DNA from: Streptomyces sp. I05A-00742
GTDB lineage: Bacteria > Actinomycetota > Actinomycetes > Streptomycetales > Streptomycetaceae
Length of the DNA: 64,000 bases
Direction: 5' to 3'
Assembly (NCBI RefSeq): GCF_013055795.1
Contig: NZ_JABETO010000004.1
Span: forward strand, 257,226-321,225
Below, piece by piece: positions 1-8,765 of the stretch; position 1 is the first letter of the stretch, and every line of letters begins with the position of its first letter. A program made the position numbers and the translations under genes. The notes below the pieces were generated by a model. The model had not been told where the DNA came from. It made no database searches and saw nothing but the letters and a program-made list of their open reading frames with translations.

Positions 1-498
1 CTCACACCGCGCCCGAGCGACGAGCAGATCGCCCACGCCGCCCTGGTGCAGCAGTCCATGTACGAGATGCTGACCGCCGCCGGCGCCGTCTACGCCGGGA
101 TCCTGCTGGCCGGGCCCACCGAGGACGAACCCGGCCGGCACCTCAGCTCGCTCATGCTGACGGTCACGGCCCGGCCGAGCGAGCTGTCCAACGACCGGAC
201 GGTGCACCGGCTCGCCCGCACCATGGGCGCCATCTACCCCGAGGCGGAGGTGGGGGTGGTGCGCCTGCCGAGCGGCCCGGCCGTCCTGCTCACCGAGGAC
301 AGCAAGGTCGAGCGGCCGGTGAACCTCCTGAGCGACGGAGGCGGCCCGACCGTCGTCCGCCAGTTGCACGTGTTCGTACCCATTCCCGGCCGGCTGGCGA
401 TGGCGGACTTCTCCATCGCGACGGAGAACCTCGCCGAGTGGGACGACTACGTCGACATCCTCGGCCAGGTCTGCACCACCATCGAGTTCACCGACTGA
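1..498 (+). CDS. Hypothetical protein (5' end outside window)
   Basis: The frame is open from the first base, so the gene probably starts upstream; the first start codon inside the window is a GTG at 46. At least 165 residues are encoded, ending in EFTD. I recognise no family. It reads as a soluble alpha/beta protein with no signal peptide or membrane segment. The next gene begins 29 bases after the stop with a good ribosome binding site (GGAAGG), so the two were probably co-transcribed. Because the downstream protein looks like an exported effector or scaffold, this one could be a companion or chaperone, but that is inference from position only. Confidence 0.75.
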   Translation, partial: LTPRPSDEQIAHAALVQQSMYEMLTAAGAVYAGILLAGPTEDEPGRHLSSLMLTVTARPSELSNDRTVHRLARTMGAIYPEAEVGVVRLPSGPAVLLTEDSKVERPVNLLSDGGGPTVVRQLHVFVPIPGRLAMADFSIATENLAEWDDYVDILGQVCTTIEFTD

Positions 499-527
499 CC
501 CGCCGCACGGAAGGAAGGGCCGAAGCC

Positions 528-684
528 ATGGAGAAGCTCTACACCGTCAATGCCGGAAACGGCTATTTCCCCATGCCGCACCTCGACTACCAGGCGGGCT
601 GGGACGACCGCATCGTGGCGGTCGTGCACGACAAACTCAATCAGTACACCAGCCCCGAAGAGCGGCGCCCATGGCGCTGGTCAC
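528..684 (+). pseudogene. 5' fragment of effector/scaffold-like gene split by TnpB element
   Basis: The ATG at 528 opens 52 codons (MEKLYTVNAGNGYF...), then the reading frame runs into the IS element at 685. Codon 53 is CGT: its C is base 684 and its GT is bases 2093-2094 on the far side of the element. Removing bases 685-2092 restores one uninterrupted frame of 442 residues that ends at 3264. The fragment itself reads on into transposon sequence and is unlikely to make a useful product. Confidence 0.8.
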
Positions 685-800
685 GTCAACTTCTCGGCCC
701 TGAAGGACCGAGCTTGTCACCCGATCCGCGAGAGGCCGTGATTGCAAGTGGAGTGCGACTGGCTGCCGCGTGGTCCCCTGCGTCCGGTACCGCTATGCCG
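685..800 (-). ncRNA. Predicted omega RNA (reRNA) scaffold at the TnpB element end
   Basis: TnpB guide RNAs come from the 3' end of tnpB and the element's right end, with the flanking DNA as guide. Here that interval is the tnpB 3' end to base 685, including the hairpin at about 693-712. The guide would then be the reverse complement of bases below 685, beginning GTGACCAGCGCC. In the uninterrupted host gene that sequence directly follows TTCAC, so the guide would target the empty allele. This is predicted from position; no transcript is shown. Confidence 0.45.
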
Positions 801-1950
801 TACTGGGGCGGTTGACTGCGCCCCGCTGCCACGCAGCATCGGCCCGGTGGGCGATGTTGCGGGAGCCGTTGTGGTCCGCGTGCAGGACGGTCCCGCAGGA
901 CCGGCACACGAACCGGGCTTGATCCACCCGGTTGGTCCGGTGGGTGTGCCAGCACTCGGAGCACTGACGGGAGGTGTTGCGCGGGTCCACGTGGACCACG
1001 GGCACACCCGCCCGCCGTGCCTTGTAGGCGATAAACGCGCCGAGCTGGGCGAAGGCCCAGGAGTGCAGTCGTGCCCGCTGGTCCTTCTTGGCCGTGACCC
1101 TCTGCCGGATGCCGCCCAGGTCTTCCAGGGCGACGCCACGGGAGGTGCGTTCAGCGGTGGCGACGATTCGCTTGGCGATGATGTGGTTGGTGTTCGCCGC
1201 GTGCCGGGCTTCCCGACGGCGGATACGCTTCAAGACCCTCTTGGCGGACTTGGTGCGCTTCTTCTGCAACTTAGCCCGCAGATCACGCTGTCGCTTGCGG
1301 TAGCGGTTCAGACCACGTCCGGCGAGGATGTCCCCGTCGCTGGTGGTGGCGATATTGACGATGCCGAGATCCACGCCGAGGAAGCCGTCCGGCTTGTACG
1401 GCTGGGGTTCGGGGATGTCGATGGTGGCGACAAGGAAGAACATCCCGTCGCGCATCACCAGGTCCGACTCACCCTTGCGGGACGCCAGCAGCTTCAGCGC
1501 CTCCGGAGAACCGACGAACGGGATGCCCTTGATCCGCCCGGCCACCGTCCAGACGGACACGGTCCGGACATCGAGGTTCCACGTCAGAATGCGGTCGTCG
1601 TAGGGCTGCGCCGCGTCCTCATGGAATGCGATCGGCTTGGACTCCGCCCGCATCCGGCGCTTGGAGCCTTCCGGGCCGAGGTTCCCGGCCTTGATGTTGC
1701 CCTTCAAAGTGGCGTACGCATCGCACACCTTCTTCACCACTCGCACCGCGGGCTGGGCCCCGAGATCGAAGTCGGCCTTGATGCGGTGGTATACGGCCTC
1801 TTGCAGCACATTGCGCCGCTTCAGGTCACGGGTGAACGCCACCTCGGACGCCGCGTTCGCGGCCCGATTGCAGGCGCGCAGGGTTGCCGCCAGCGCGTCC
1901 GCATCATGGGCGGACGCAGGCAGCAGCTTCACCTGCGCGACAATCTTCAC
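793..1950 (-). CDS. tnpB: TnpB RNA-guided DNA endonuclease
   Basis: TnpB proteins are RNA-guided nucleases, the ancestors of Cas12, that cut DNA next to a short adjacent motif and help keep their element at its locus. All key parts are visible. Numbering from the upstream ATG at 1977, the RuvC-I Asp is 203 (GVDLGIVNIA), RuvC-II Glu 285 (ALEDLGG), the zinc-ribbon cysteines are 339/342 and 358/361, and RuvC-III Asp is 368 (HADHNGSRN). I place the start at the GTG at 1950 (VKIVAQVKLLP), the usual N-terminus of the family, giving about 385 residues; the ATG at 1977 would add nine. No frameshift or stop is present, so it looks functional. There is no CRISPR array or Cas gene nearby. Confidence 0.93.
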   Translation of the reverse strand: MKIVAQVKLLPASAHDADALAATLRACNRAANAASEVAFTRDLKRRNVLQEAVYHRIKADFDLGAQPAVRVVKKVCDAYATLKGNIKAGNLGPEGSKRRMRAESKPIAFHEDAAQPYDDRILTWNLDVRTVSVWTVAGRIKGIPFVGSPEALKLLASRKGESDLVMRDGMFFLVATIDIPEPQPYKPDGFLGVDLGIVNIATTSDGDILAGRGLNRYRKRQRDLRAKLQKKRTKSAKRVLKRIRRREARHAANTNHIIAKRIVATAERTSRGVALEDLGGIRQRVTAKKDQRARLHSWAFAQLGAFIAYKARRAGVPVVHVDPRNTSRQCSECWHTHRTNRVDQARFVCRSCGTVLHADHNGSRNIAHRADAAWQRGAVNRPSTA

Positions 1951-2054
1951 ACAGAACACCCTAGTAAGTCTGGTCATCCGAAGGCAAGTTGAGGTAACAA
2001 CAGGTGTGCAGAGAACTCCGCCGCTTCGCGGCTCCGCCCCAAGGACCCATTCCT

Positions 2055-2074
2055 CCCGGGGCTGAAGCCCCGGG
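2055..2074. repeat. Perfect hairpin at the upstream end of the TnpB element
   Basis: CCCGGGGC-TGAA-GCCCCGGG forms an 8-bp perfect stem with a 4-nt loop, 18 bases inside the element boundary. Subterminal hairpins of this kind are what the Y1 transposase recognises in IS200/IS605 elements. Confidence 0.7.
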
Positions 2075-2092
2075 CTTCCTGGGAGAAATCAC

Positions 2093-3264
2093 GTGAAGTC
2101 CTGCGGGACGAGGATCGCTACCGCATCGAGCAACTGATCCGCACCTTCCTCTACCAGGAAGGAAGGATCATCGCGGCGCTGCGGCGCCTCGACCGTGAGT
2201 TCGGCACCATGCGATGGTCCTCCGACGAAACCCGCGAGCAGATCGACCAATTCATCAACTCCCTCCAGCAGGCAGCCCGGGAACGCGCACGGGAGGACCA
2301 CCGGATCCGGCCGTACGTGCGGAACAGGTCCAGGTCGGTCATCGACTTCACCGATCCCGAGATCGCCCACGAGAGCCACGTCCCCACTCTGGGAGCCGTC
2401 TGGCGGCTGAAGGACAACGGCTACGGACCCGACCGCATCGAGGACCCGGACCTGCGCGACCTGATCGACCTCGTCCTCGCCGTGCAGGCGGAGTACCAGC
2501 TGCAATGCCTGCTGCTGGACCGCGAGTTCGAGCGGATCGTCGAAACCCGAGGCCAGGAGTTCGAGTATCTGAGGGCGGCCGCCGCCGCCAAGGCCGCCGC
2601 GGAAGCCCAGCAGAGTTCCTTCTGGGGCGTCCTCGGAGACGTCCTCGGGGTCGCCTCCGCCGTCGCCGGAGTGCTGGCGCTGGTCCCGGTGCTGACGCCG
2701 CTGGCCGGGCCCATCGCCATCGCGACGGCGGTCGGCGCCCTGGCCGCGCACACGACGGACGCGGTCCTCCAGGGCGACTGGGACGCCTCCACATTCGCCG
2801 GCCTGGGCGCCGACGCGCTCGGCGCCCTGCCCGTCGTCGGCGCGCTGGGCAAGGCCGCGCGGGCCGGGAACCTCGCGATGCGCTCGGTCGGCAGGGCAGG
2901 CGTGGCCGTCCGCAGCGGCGGGCGGGCCTTCCTCGCCGCGACCGGCGGCGCCGCGGCGGCCGAGGCCGGGGCCATCGCCAACTACCTCGGTGCGACGGGC
3001 GCCAAGGTCGTCAGGGCGAGCGCCACCCAGGGCAGGCTCGTCGGGAAGGTGATCCAGGGAACGGTCGACCTGGCCACCCAGGTCCCCACGGTCGTCTCCC
3101 TGGCCGGCGCGGACGGCACCGGCACCGCGGAAGACGTCACCACCGCCGTCGACTTCACCCGAGGCATGGCCGACCGCGTCGGCGACTGGGCCGAAATGGG
3201 CTCCGCCGCCGCGAAGAAGGGCGGAGGCATCTCCCTCGCCCGCTTCGCCTCCGCCTTCGCCTGA
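2093..3264 (+). pseudogene. 3' fragment of split gene: coiled-coil plus hydrophobic core protein, possible T7SS-type effector scaffold
   Basis: This continues the gene that starts at 528. Joined across the element, it would encode 442 residues: a polar, charged N-terminal half with long helices (about residues 50-220), then a glycine/alanine-rich hydrophobic stretch (FWGVLGDVLGVASAVAGVLA and on), and an Ala/Gly-rich C-terminus. A WXG-like helical part followed by such an 'FWG..GD' core is seen in Streptomyces proteins thought to use type VII secretion, but no toxin domain is evident and that link is inference. An internal ATG at 2209 could still start a 351-residue product. The stop is followed at once by the truncated dehydrogenase relic. 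Confidence 0.65.
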
Positions 3265-3298
3265 CCGCCGGCGGCATCACCGTCTCCTGGGTGCGCGC

Positions 3299-4097
3299 GG
3301 CCTGGGCTGGACACCGTGGTGTGCGAGGCGGACGCCCAGGCCGCCGCTGCCGCGCGGGAGCGGGTGGCAGCGTCCCTCGACCGCGCCGTGCGGCGGGGCA
3401 GGCCGGAGCCGGCGGCCGCACGGGACGCCCTCGCCCGCACGGCGTTCACGGGCAGCCTCCACGGCCTCGCCGACCGGCAGCTCGTCGTCGAGGCCGTCGT
3501 CGAGAACGCGGAGGCCGAGACCGAGGTGTTCGCCGCCCTCGACGAGATCGTCAAGGACCCGGAGGCGGTGCCGGCGACCAACATCTCCTCCCTCCCCGTC
3601 ATGCGCCTGGGCATGGCCACACGCCGCGCCGACCGGGTCGTCGGGCTGCACTTCTTCAACCCTGTACCCGTGCTGCCGCTGGTGGAGATCGTCACCCCCC
3701 TGCACACGGCACCGCGGACGGCCGGCCGTCGTCGAGGACTTCGTCACCCGCGCCCTGGGCAAGACCGTCATCCGCTCCCCGGGACCGGGCGGGCTTCGTC
3801 GTCAACGCCCTGCTCGTCTCCTACCTGTTGTCGGCGATCCGCATGGAGGAGCCCGGTTTCGCCTCCCCCGCGGACGTGGACGCCGGCATGGAGCTCGGCT
3901 GCGCCCACCCCATGGGCCCGCTGAAGCTCGCCGACCTGATCGGCCCGGACACCGTCGCCTCGATCGCGGAGTCCCTGTACGACGAGTTCAAGGAACCTCT
4001 CTTCGCTCCTCCCCCGCTGCTCCGGCGGATGGTGCAGGCGGGGCTGCTGGGGCGCAAGACGGGCCGGGGGTTCCACACGTACGACCAGGTCCTCTAG
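3299..4097 (+). pseudogene. 3-hydroxybutyryl/3-hydroxyacyl-CoA dehydrogenase, truncated and frameshifted
   Basis: The family oxidises (S)-3-hydroxyacyl-CoA with NAD(P)+. The relic begins abruptly in the Rossmann domain (GLDTVVCEAD), having lost the N-terminal start and the GxGxxG loop. It continues through VVEAVVENAEAE and the FFNPVPVLPLVEIV segment. After about 3710 the sense moves to a second frame (AVVEDFVTRALGKTVIRS). Near 3777-3785 it moves to a third (DRAGFVVNALLVSYLLSAIR), which runs cleanly to GRKTGRGFHTYDQ and the stop. At least two frameshifts plus the missing 5' end make it non-functional. An intact paralogue just upstream of metE is, from memory, common in Streptomyces, so this is probably the ancestral neighbour, broken where the upstream genes arrived. 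Confidence 0.85.
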
Positions 4098-4104
4098 GCT
4101 GACC

Positions 4105-4312
4105 GTGCAGCTGGTTCGCCCCGTCCGCCAGACGGGACGCGTCGTAAGAGGGAACCCGGTGGGAATCCGGGACTGCCCCGCAGCGGTGAGCGGGAACGAC
4201 CGCCGTCATACGCACTGGGCCCGGCAGACAGGGCCTGGGAAGCGACGGCCAGTAGGTGTCTCGTACGACACGAGACGTGCCCGCGAGTCCGAAGACCTGC
4301 CCGCTGCCCGCG
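4105..4312 (+). promoter_or_regulatory. Cobalamin (B12) riboswitch upstream of metE
   Basis: The conserved parts occur in order: the GGTT near the 5' end, the core GGAACCCGGTGGGAATCCGG, then GACTGCCCCGCAGCGGTGAG, a GGGAAG-type block, and the closing box GCGAGTCCGAAGACCTGCC. The element ends about 170 bases before the metE start. Cobalamin riboswitches repress B12-independent enzymes when B12 is plentiful, which fits control of metE next to a B12-dependent MetH route. Confidence 0.93.
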
Positions 4313-4480
4313 CACGAACCGATCGTGCACGGACATCCCGGTGACCTCGTGGGCGGGTCGGCGAACATACCAGGCGGACGACCGCGCCGTGCCGCGCGAG
4401 GTCGTCCCTCGGGTCCGTCACCCTTCGCGCCCCGTTCCGTCCCCGGGATCTCAGGGAAAGATCTCGCGAAGGAGATTTCC

Positions 4481-6799
4481 GTGACCACCAAGCCCGCAGC
4501 CGCGGCAGCACGGGCCACCGTGTACGGCTACCCCCGCCAGGGACAGAACCGGGAACTGAAGAAGGCCGTCGAGGGCTACTGGAAGGGCCGCGTCGGCGCC
4601 GGCGAACTCCGGTCCTCCGCCGCCGCACTGCGCCGGTCCACCTGGCAGGACCTGGCGGAGGCCGGCATCCACGAGGTGCCGACCGGCGACTTCTCGTACT
4701 ACGACCACGTCCTCGACACGACCGTCATGGTCGGCGCGATCCCCGGCCGCCACCGGACCGCGGTCGAAGCGGACGCCCTGGACGGCTACTTCGCCATGGC
4801 CCGTGGCACCCAGGACGTGGCGCCGCTGGAGATGACCAAGTGGTTCGACACCAACTACCACTACCTGGTGCCGGAACTGGGACCGGACACGGTCTTCACG
4901 GCCGACTCGTCCAAGCAGGTGGCCGAGCTCAAGGAGGCCCTCGCCCTGGGCCTGGCGGCCCGGCCCGTCCTCGTCGGGCCCGTCACCTACCTCCTGCTGG
5001 CCAAGCCCGCGCCCGGCGTCGCACCGGACTTCGACCCGCTGACCCTGCTCGACCGGCTGCTGCCCGTCTACGCCGAGGTCCTCGCCGACCTGCGCGCGGC
5101 GGGCGCCGAGTGGGCGCAGCTGGACGAGCCGGCCCTCGTCCAGGACCGTACACCCGCCGAACTGAACGCCGCCGAACGCGCCTACCGCGACCTCGGCGCC
5201 CTCACCGACCGGCCGAAGCTGCTGGTGGCGTCCTACTTCGACCGGCTCGGCGACGCCCTGCCGGTCCTGGCCAAGGCACCGGTCGACGGGCTCGCCCTCG
5301 ACTTCACCGAGGCGGCAGCCGCCAACCTGGACGCGCTGGCCGCCGTCGGCGGACTGCCCGGCAAACGGCTGGTCGCGGGCGTCGTCAACGGGCGCAACAT
5401 CTGGGTCAACGACCTGGAGAATTCCCTGGCCACCCTCGGCACCCTGCTGGGCCTGGCCGGCCGGGTCGACGTGGCGGCCTCCTGCTCCCTGCTCCACGTC
5501 CCCCTCGACGCGGCGGTCGAGCGGGACATCGAGCCGCAGATCCTGCGCTGGCTCTCCTTCGCCCGGCAGAAGACCGCCGAGGTCGTCACCCTCGCCCGGG
5601 GCCTCGCCCACGGTACGGACGCCATCGCCGCCCGGCTCGCCGCCAACCGCGCCGACCTGGCCTCCCGCGCCGGTTCCCCGATCACCCACGACCCGGCCGT
5701 CCGGGCCCGGTCCGCCGCGGTCACCGCCGCCGACGCCCGCCGCTCCCTGCCGTACCCCGAGCGGGCCGCCGCCCAGCGCGCCCGGCTCGGCCTGCCGCTG
5801 CTGCCGACCACGACCATCGGTTCCTTCCCGCAGACCGGTGAACTGCGCGCGGCGCGCGCGGACCTGAGGTCCGGGCGGATCGACACGGCCGGCTACGAGG
5901 AGCGCATCAGGGCCGAGATCCAGGAGGTGATCTCCTTCCAGGAGAAGGCCGGCCTGGACGTCCTGGTGCACGGCGAGGCCGAGCGCAACGACATGGTGCA
6001 GTACTTCGCCGAGCAGCTCACCGGCTACCTCGCCACGCAGCACGGCTGGGTGCAGTCCTACGGCACCCGCTACGTCCGCCCGCCGGTCCTGGCCGGCGAC
6101 ATCTCCCGCCCCGCCCCGATGACGGTGCGCTGGACGACGTACGCCCAGTCCCTCACCGACCGGCCCGTCAAGGGCATGCTCACCGGCCCGGTCACGATGC
6201 TCGCCTGGTCGTTCGTCCGCGACGACCAGCCCGTCGCCGAGACGGCCCGCCAGGTCGCCCTCGCCCTCCGCGACGAGGTCGGCGACCTGGAGGCGGCCGG
6301 CACCTCCGTCATCCAGGTCGACGAGCCCGCGCTGCGCGAGACCCTGCCGCTGCGGGCCGGCGACCGTCCGGCCTATCTGGAGTGGGCCACGGAGGCGTTC
6401 CGGCTCACCACCGGCGGGGTGCGGCCGGACACCCAGATCCACACCCATATGTGCTACGCCGAGTTCGGCGACATCGTCCAGGCCATCGACGACCTCGACG
6501 CCGACGTCATCAGCCTGGAGGCCGCCCGCTCGCACATGCAGGTCGCCCGCGAACTGGCCGCCCACGGCTACCCGCGCGAGGCCGGGCCCGGCGTGTACGA
6601 CATCCACTCCCCGCGCGTGCCCGGTGCGGAGGAGGCGGCCGGTCTCCTGCGCACCGGGCTGGAGGCCATCCCGGCCGAACGGCTGTGGGTCAACCCCGAC
6701 TGCGGTCTGAAGACCCGCGGCTGGCCGGAGACCAGGGCGTCCCTGGAGAACCTGGTCGCCGCGGCCCGGACGGTCCGCGGGGAGCTGTCCGCGTCCTGA
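4481..6799 (+). CDS. metE: Cobalamin-independent methionine synthase
   Basis: MetE transfers the methyl group of 5-methyltetrahydropteroyl-triglutamate to homocysteine, the last step of methionine synthesis without B12, in the cytosol. The product is 772 residues, normal for the two-barrel MetE family. The N-terminal half carries YGYPRQGQNRELKKAVEGYW. The C-terminal barrel begins near TTTIGSFPQT and contains HGEAERNDMVQYF, the zinc-site HMCYAEF and the second Cys in NPDCGLKTRGWPE. I chose the GTG at 4481 because AAGGAG lies six bases upstream; the same frame is open further upstream, but only through the riboswitch. It is a single-gene unit under the riboswitch, with a strong terminator just behind it. 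Confidence 0.97.
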   Translation: MTTKPAAAAARATVYGYPRQGQNRELKKAVEGYWKGRVGAGELRSSAAALRRSTWQDLAEAGIHEVPTGDFSYYDHVLDTTVMVGAIPGRHRTAVEADALDGYFAMARGTQDVAPLEMTKWFDTNYHYLVPELGPDTVFTADSSKQVAELKEALALGLAARPVLVGPVTYLLLAKPAPGVAPDFDPLTLLDRLLPVYAEVLADLRAAGAEWAQLDEPALVQDRTPAELNAAERAYRDLGALTDRPKLLVASYFDRLGDALPVLAKAPVDGLALDFTEAAAANLDALAAVGGLPGKRLVAGVVNGRNIWVNDLENSLATLGTLLGLAGRVDVAASCSLLHVPLDAAVERDIEPQILRWLSFARQKTAEVVTLARGLAHGTDAIAARLAANRADLASRAGSPITHDPAVRARSAAVTAADARRSLPYPERAAAQRARLGLPLLPTTTIGSFPQTGELRAARADLRSGRIDTAGYEERIRAEIQEVISFQEKAGLDVLVHGEAERNDMVQYFAEQLTGYLATQHGWVQSYGTRYVRPPVLAGDISRPAPMTVRWTTYAQSLTDRPVKGMLTGPVTMLAWSFVRDDQPVAETARQVALALRDEVGDLEAAGTSVIQVDEPALRETLPLRAGDRPAYLEWATEAFRLTTGGVRPDTQIHTHMCYAEFGDIVQAIDDLDADVISLEAARSHMQVARELAAHGYPREAGPGVYDIHSPRVPGAEEAAGLLRTGLEAIPAERLWVNPDCGLKTRGWPETRASLENLVAAARTVRGELSAS

Positions 6800-6810
6800 C
6801 GCGCGGGCCG

Positions 6811-6849
6811 GGCCTGTCCGGGAGGAGGCGTACCCCTCCCGGACAGGCC
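6811..6849. terminator. Terminator between convergent metE and valine operon
   Basis: A perfect 15-bp stem (GGCCTGTCCGGGAGG paired with its complement at 6835-6849) with a 9-nt loop lies 11 bases after the metE stop. It could act on both strands, because the valine operon ends at 7054 on the other strand. The 200 bases from 6850 to 7053 hold nothing else I recognise. Confidence 0.85.
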
Positions 6850-7053
6850 GTCATCTGCCCGCGGGTGCCGCGCCGTTGCTCCGGCCTCGCTGACGAGGGG
6901 GCCGGAGCAGCGCGTTGCGGGCACCACCCTGGACGGCCATCGGGCCGCCACCCCGATCGGCCCGGGCTGCCGCCTCCGCGAGCGCCGCGACCGCACCCGG
7001 CCGGCCCGTCCGACGGGCTCCCGAAGCCGCTACGGGCAGCGGAACGCCACCGC

Positions 7054-7845
7054 TCAGCGGTGGTCGAACCGCGGCGACCGCTTCTCCACGAACGCCGTCA
7101 TGCCCTCCTTCTGGTCGGCGGTCGCGAAGACCGCGTGGAACAGGCGGCGCTCGAAGCGGACGCCCTCGGCGAGGGTCGTCTCGAAGGCGCGGTTGACGCT
7201 CTCCTTGGCCATCATGGCGACCGGAGCCGACATGCCGGCCACGGTCTCGGCGACGGTCAGCGCCTCGGCGAGCAGGTCGGCGGCGGGGACGACGCGGGAG
7301 ACGAGACCGGCGCGTTCGGCCTCGGTCGCGTCCATGGTGCGGCCGGTCAGGCACAGCTCCATGGCCTTGGCCTTGCCGATGGCACGGGTGAGCCGCTGTG
7401 ATCCGCCGATGCCGGGGATGACCCCGAGTTTGATCTCGGGCTGGCCGAAGACCGCGGTGTCGGCGGCGAGCAGGATGTCGCAGAGCATGGCGAGCTCGCA
7501 GCCGCCGCCGAGGGCGTAGCCGGAGACGGCGGCGACGGTGGGTGTGCGCAGCTCCCCGAGCCGGTCCCAGGCGGTGAACCAGTCGCTGAGGTACATGTCC
7601 ATGTAGCCCTGCGGCTGCATCTCCTTGATGTCCGCCCCGGCGGCGAACGCCTTCTCCGAGCCGGTGAGGACGATACAGCCGACCTCCGGGTCCCGGTCGA
7701 GGGCGGAGGTGGCGGCGACGACCTCGTTCATCACCTGGAGGTTCAGCGCGTTGAGGGCCTTGGGGCGGTTGAGGGTGAGCAGGGCGGTGCGGCCCTTGCG
7801 CTCGACGAGGATGGTCTCGTACGACGTGCTGTCCATGCCGGTCAT
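7054..7845 (-). CDS. Enoyl-CoA hydratase (crotonase family), valine pathway
   Basis: A 263-residue crotonase-fold protein. It has [13 protein letters not shown] at the N-terminus, the oxyanion-hole segments AAGADIKEM and [12 protein letters not shown], and the hydratase glutamates in the [13 protein letters not shown] region. It would hydrate methacrylyl-CoA to 3-hydroxyisobutyryl-CoA (and probably crotonyl-CoA). It is the last gene of the mmsA operon; its ATG overlaps the mmsB stop as ATGA. Family is certain; substrate is inferred from the operon. Confidence 0.92.
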   Translation of the reverse strand: MTGMDSTSYETILVERKGRTALLTLNRPKALNALNLQVMNEVVAATSALDRDPEVGCIVLTGSEKAFAAGADIKEMQPQGYMDMYLSDWFTAWDRLGELRTPTVAAVSGYALGGGCELAMLCDILLAADTAVFGQPEIKLGVIPGIGGSQRLTRAIGKAKAMELCLTGRTMDATEAERAGLVSRVVPAADLLAEALTVAETVAGMSAPVAMMAKESVNRAFETTLAEGVRFERRLFHAVFATADQKEGMTAFVEKRSPRFDHR

Positions 7846-8765
7846 ATGGTCTTCCCGTCCTGTGGTGAGCCGTCCCTGATGGTGCGTATGATCCCGGAGA
7901 AGTCCTCCCCGGCACCCCGGCCCTCGGCGAATGACGCGAACAACTCGGCGGCGCGCAGCCCCATTTCCGCGCCGACGCCGCCCTCGCGGATGGCGTTCGC
8001 GGCGAGGGCGAGGTCCTTGGCCATCAGCGGGGCGGAGAAGCCGGGCCGGTAGTCGTGGTTGGCCGGGCTGGCCGGGACCGGTCCTGGCACCGGGCAGTTG
8101 GCGGTGAGGGCCCAGCACTGGCCGGAGGCGGTGGACGCCACGTCGAACAGCGCCTGGTGGGACAGGCCGAGGCTTTCGCCGAGGACGAAGGCCTCGCTGA
8201 CGGCGATCATCGAGATGCCGAGGATCATGTTGTTGCAGATCTTCGCGGCCTGCCCGGCGCCGTCCGGCCCGCAGTGCACGACCTTGCGTCCCATCGCGGC
8301 CAGCACCGGCTCGGCCGCGGCGAACTCCGCCGCTCCCCCGCCGGCCATGAAGGTCAGCGTGGCGGCCTCGGCACCGGACACACCGCCCGAGACGGGGGCG
8401 TCCAGTCCCCGGTGGCCCGCCCTTCGCACCGCTTCGTGCGCGGCGCGGGCATCGGCCACGTCGATCGTCGAGCAGTCGACGAACAGGGTGCCGGGTCGGG
8501 CCGCGGCCAGCAGCCCCTGCTCCTCGTAGAGGGCGAGGACGTGGCGGCCGGCCGGCAGCATCGTGATCACCACGTCCGCTCCGGCGACCGCGTCCGCGGC
8601 CGACGCACCCGGGACGACGCCCGCCGCCCCGGCGGCCCGGACGGCCTCCGGCACCAGGTCGAAGCCGGTCACCCGGTGTCCTGCCCGGACGAGGTTGGCG
8701 GCCATCGGGCCGCCCATGTGGCCCAGGCCGATGAAGCCGATGGCCCTTCTCGTCACCGTGGTCAC
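7842..8765 (-). CDS. mmsB: 3-hydroxyisobutyrate dehydrogenase
   Basis: It oxidises 3-hydroxyisobutyrate to methylmalonate semialdehyde with NAD+, a step of valine degradation. The 307-residue protein has the N-terminal Rossmann signature [16 protein letters not shown], the substrate-binding [11 protein letters not shown] segment, and the catalytic lysine region [11 protein letters not shown] take the GTG at 8765 as start because it overlaps the upstream stop as GTGA, the pattern used throughout this operon; a second GTG at 8756 is possible. Clinical and bacterial homologues are of the same length. Confidence 0.93.
   Translation of the reverse strand: MTTVTRRAIGFIGLGHMGGPMAANLVRAGHRVTGFDLVPEAVRAAGAAGVVPGASAADAVAGADVVITMLPAGRHVLALYEEQGLLAAARPGTLFVDCSTIDVADARAAHEAVRRAGHRGLDAPVSGGVSGAEAATLTFMAGGGAAEFAAAEPVLAAMGRKVVHCGPDGAGQAAKICNNMILGISMIAVSEAFVLGESLGLSHQALFDVASTASGQCWALTANCPVPGPVPASPANHDYRPGFSAPLMAKDLALAANAIREGGVGAEMGLRAAELFASFAEGRGAGEDFSGIIRTIRDGSPQDGKTI

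Larger units (their letters stand above)
685..2092 (-). mobile_element. TnpB-only IS200/IS605-type (IS1341-like) element, 1408 bp
   Basis: The boundaries come from the in-frame reconstruction of the split host gene. Both junctions read TCAC then GT, so the exact ends are ambiguous by a few bases of microhomology. There is no target duplication beyond this and no terminal inverted repeat, as expected for IS605-type elements. The upstream end carries a perfect hairpin (2055-2074). The downstream end carries an imperfect hairpin near 693-712 (CTCGG..CCGAG). On the tnpB strand the sequence just outside the upstream end is TTCAC, which has the form of a TnpB target-adjacent motif. There is no tnpA (Y1 transposase) gene, so the element would have needed one in trans. 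Confidence 0.8.

Noticed and set aside
685..2092. Cas12f/CRISPR effector
   Set aside because: The nuclease is alone in an IS605-type element with end hairpins and no array, so it is TnpB.
4256..4480. Longer N-terminus for metE
   Set aside because: The upstream open frame runs through the riboswitch; the GTG at 4481 has a proper AAGGAG and gives the standard MetE N-terminus.
4451..6607. 718-codon minus-strand open frame opposite metE
   Set aside because: It mirrors the metE codons and reads as Gly/Arg/Asp-rich nonsense with no motif. Such antisense frames are normal in high-GC DNA.
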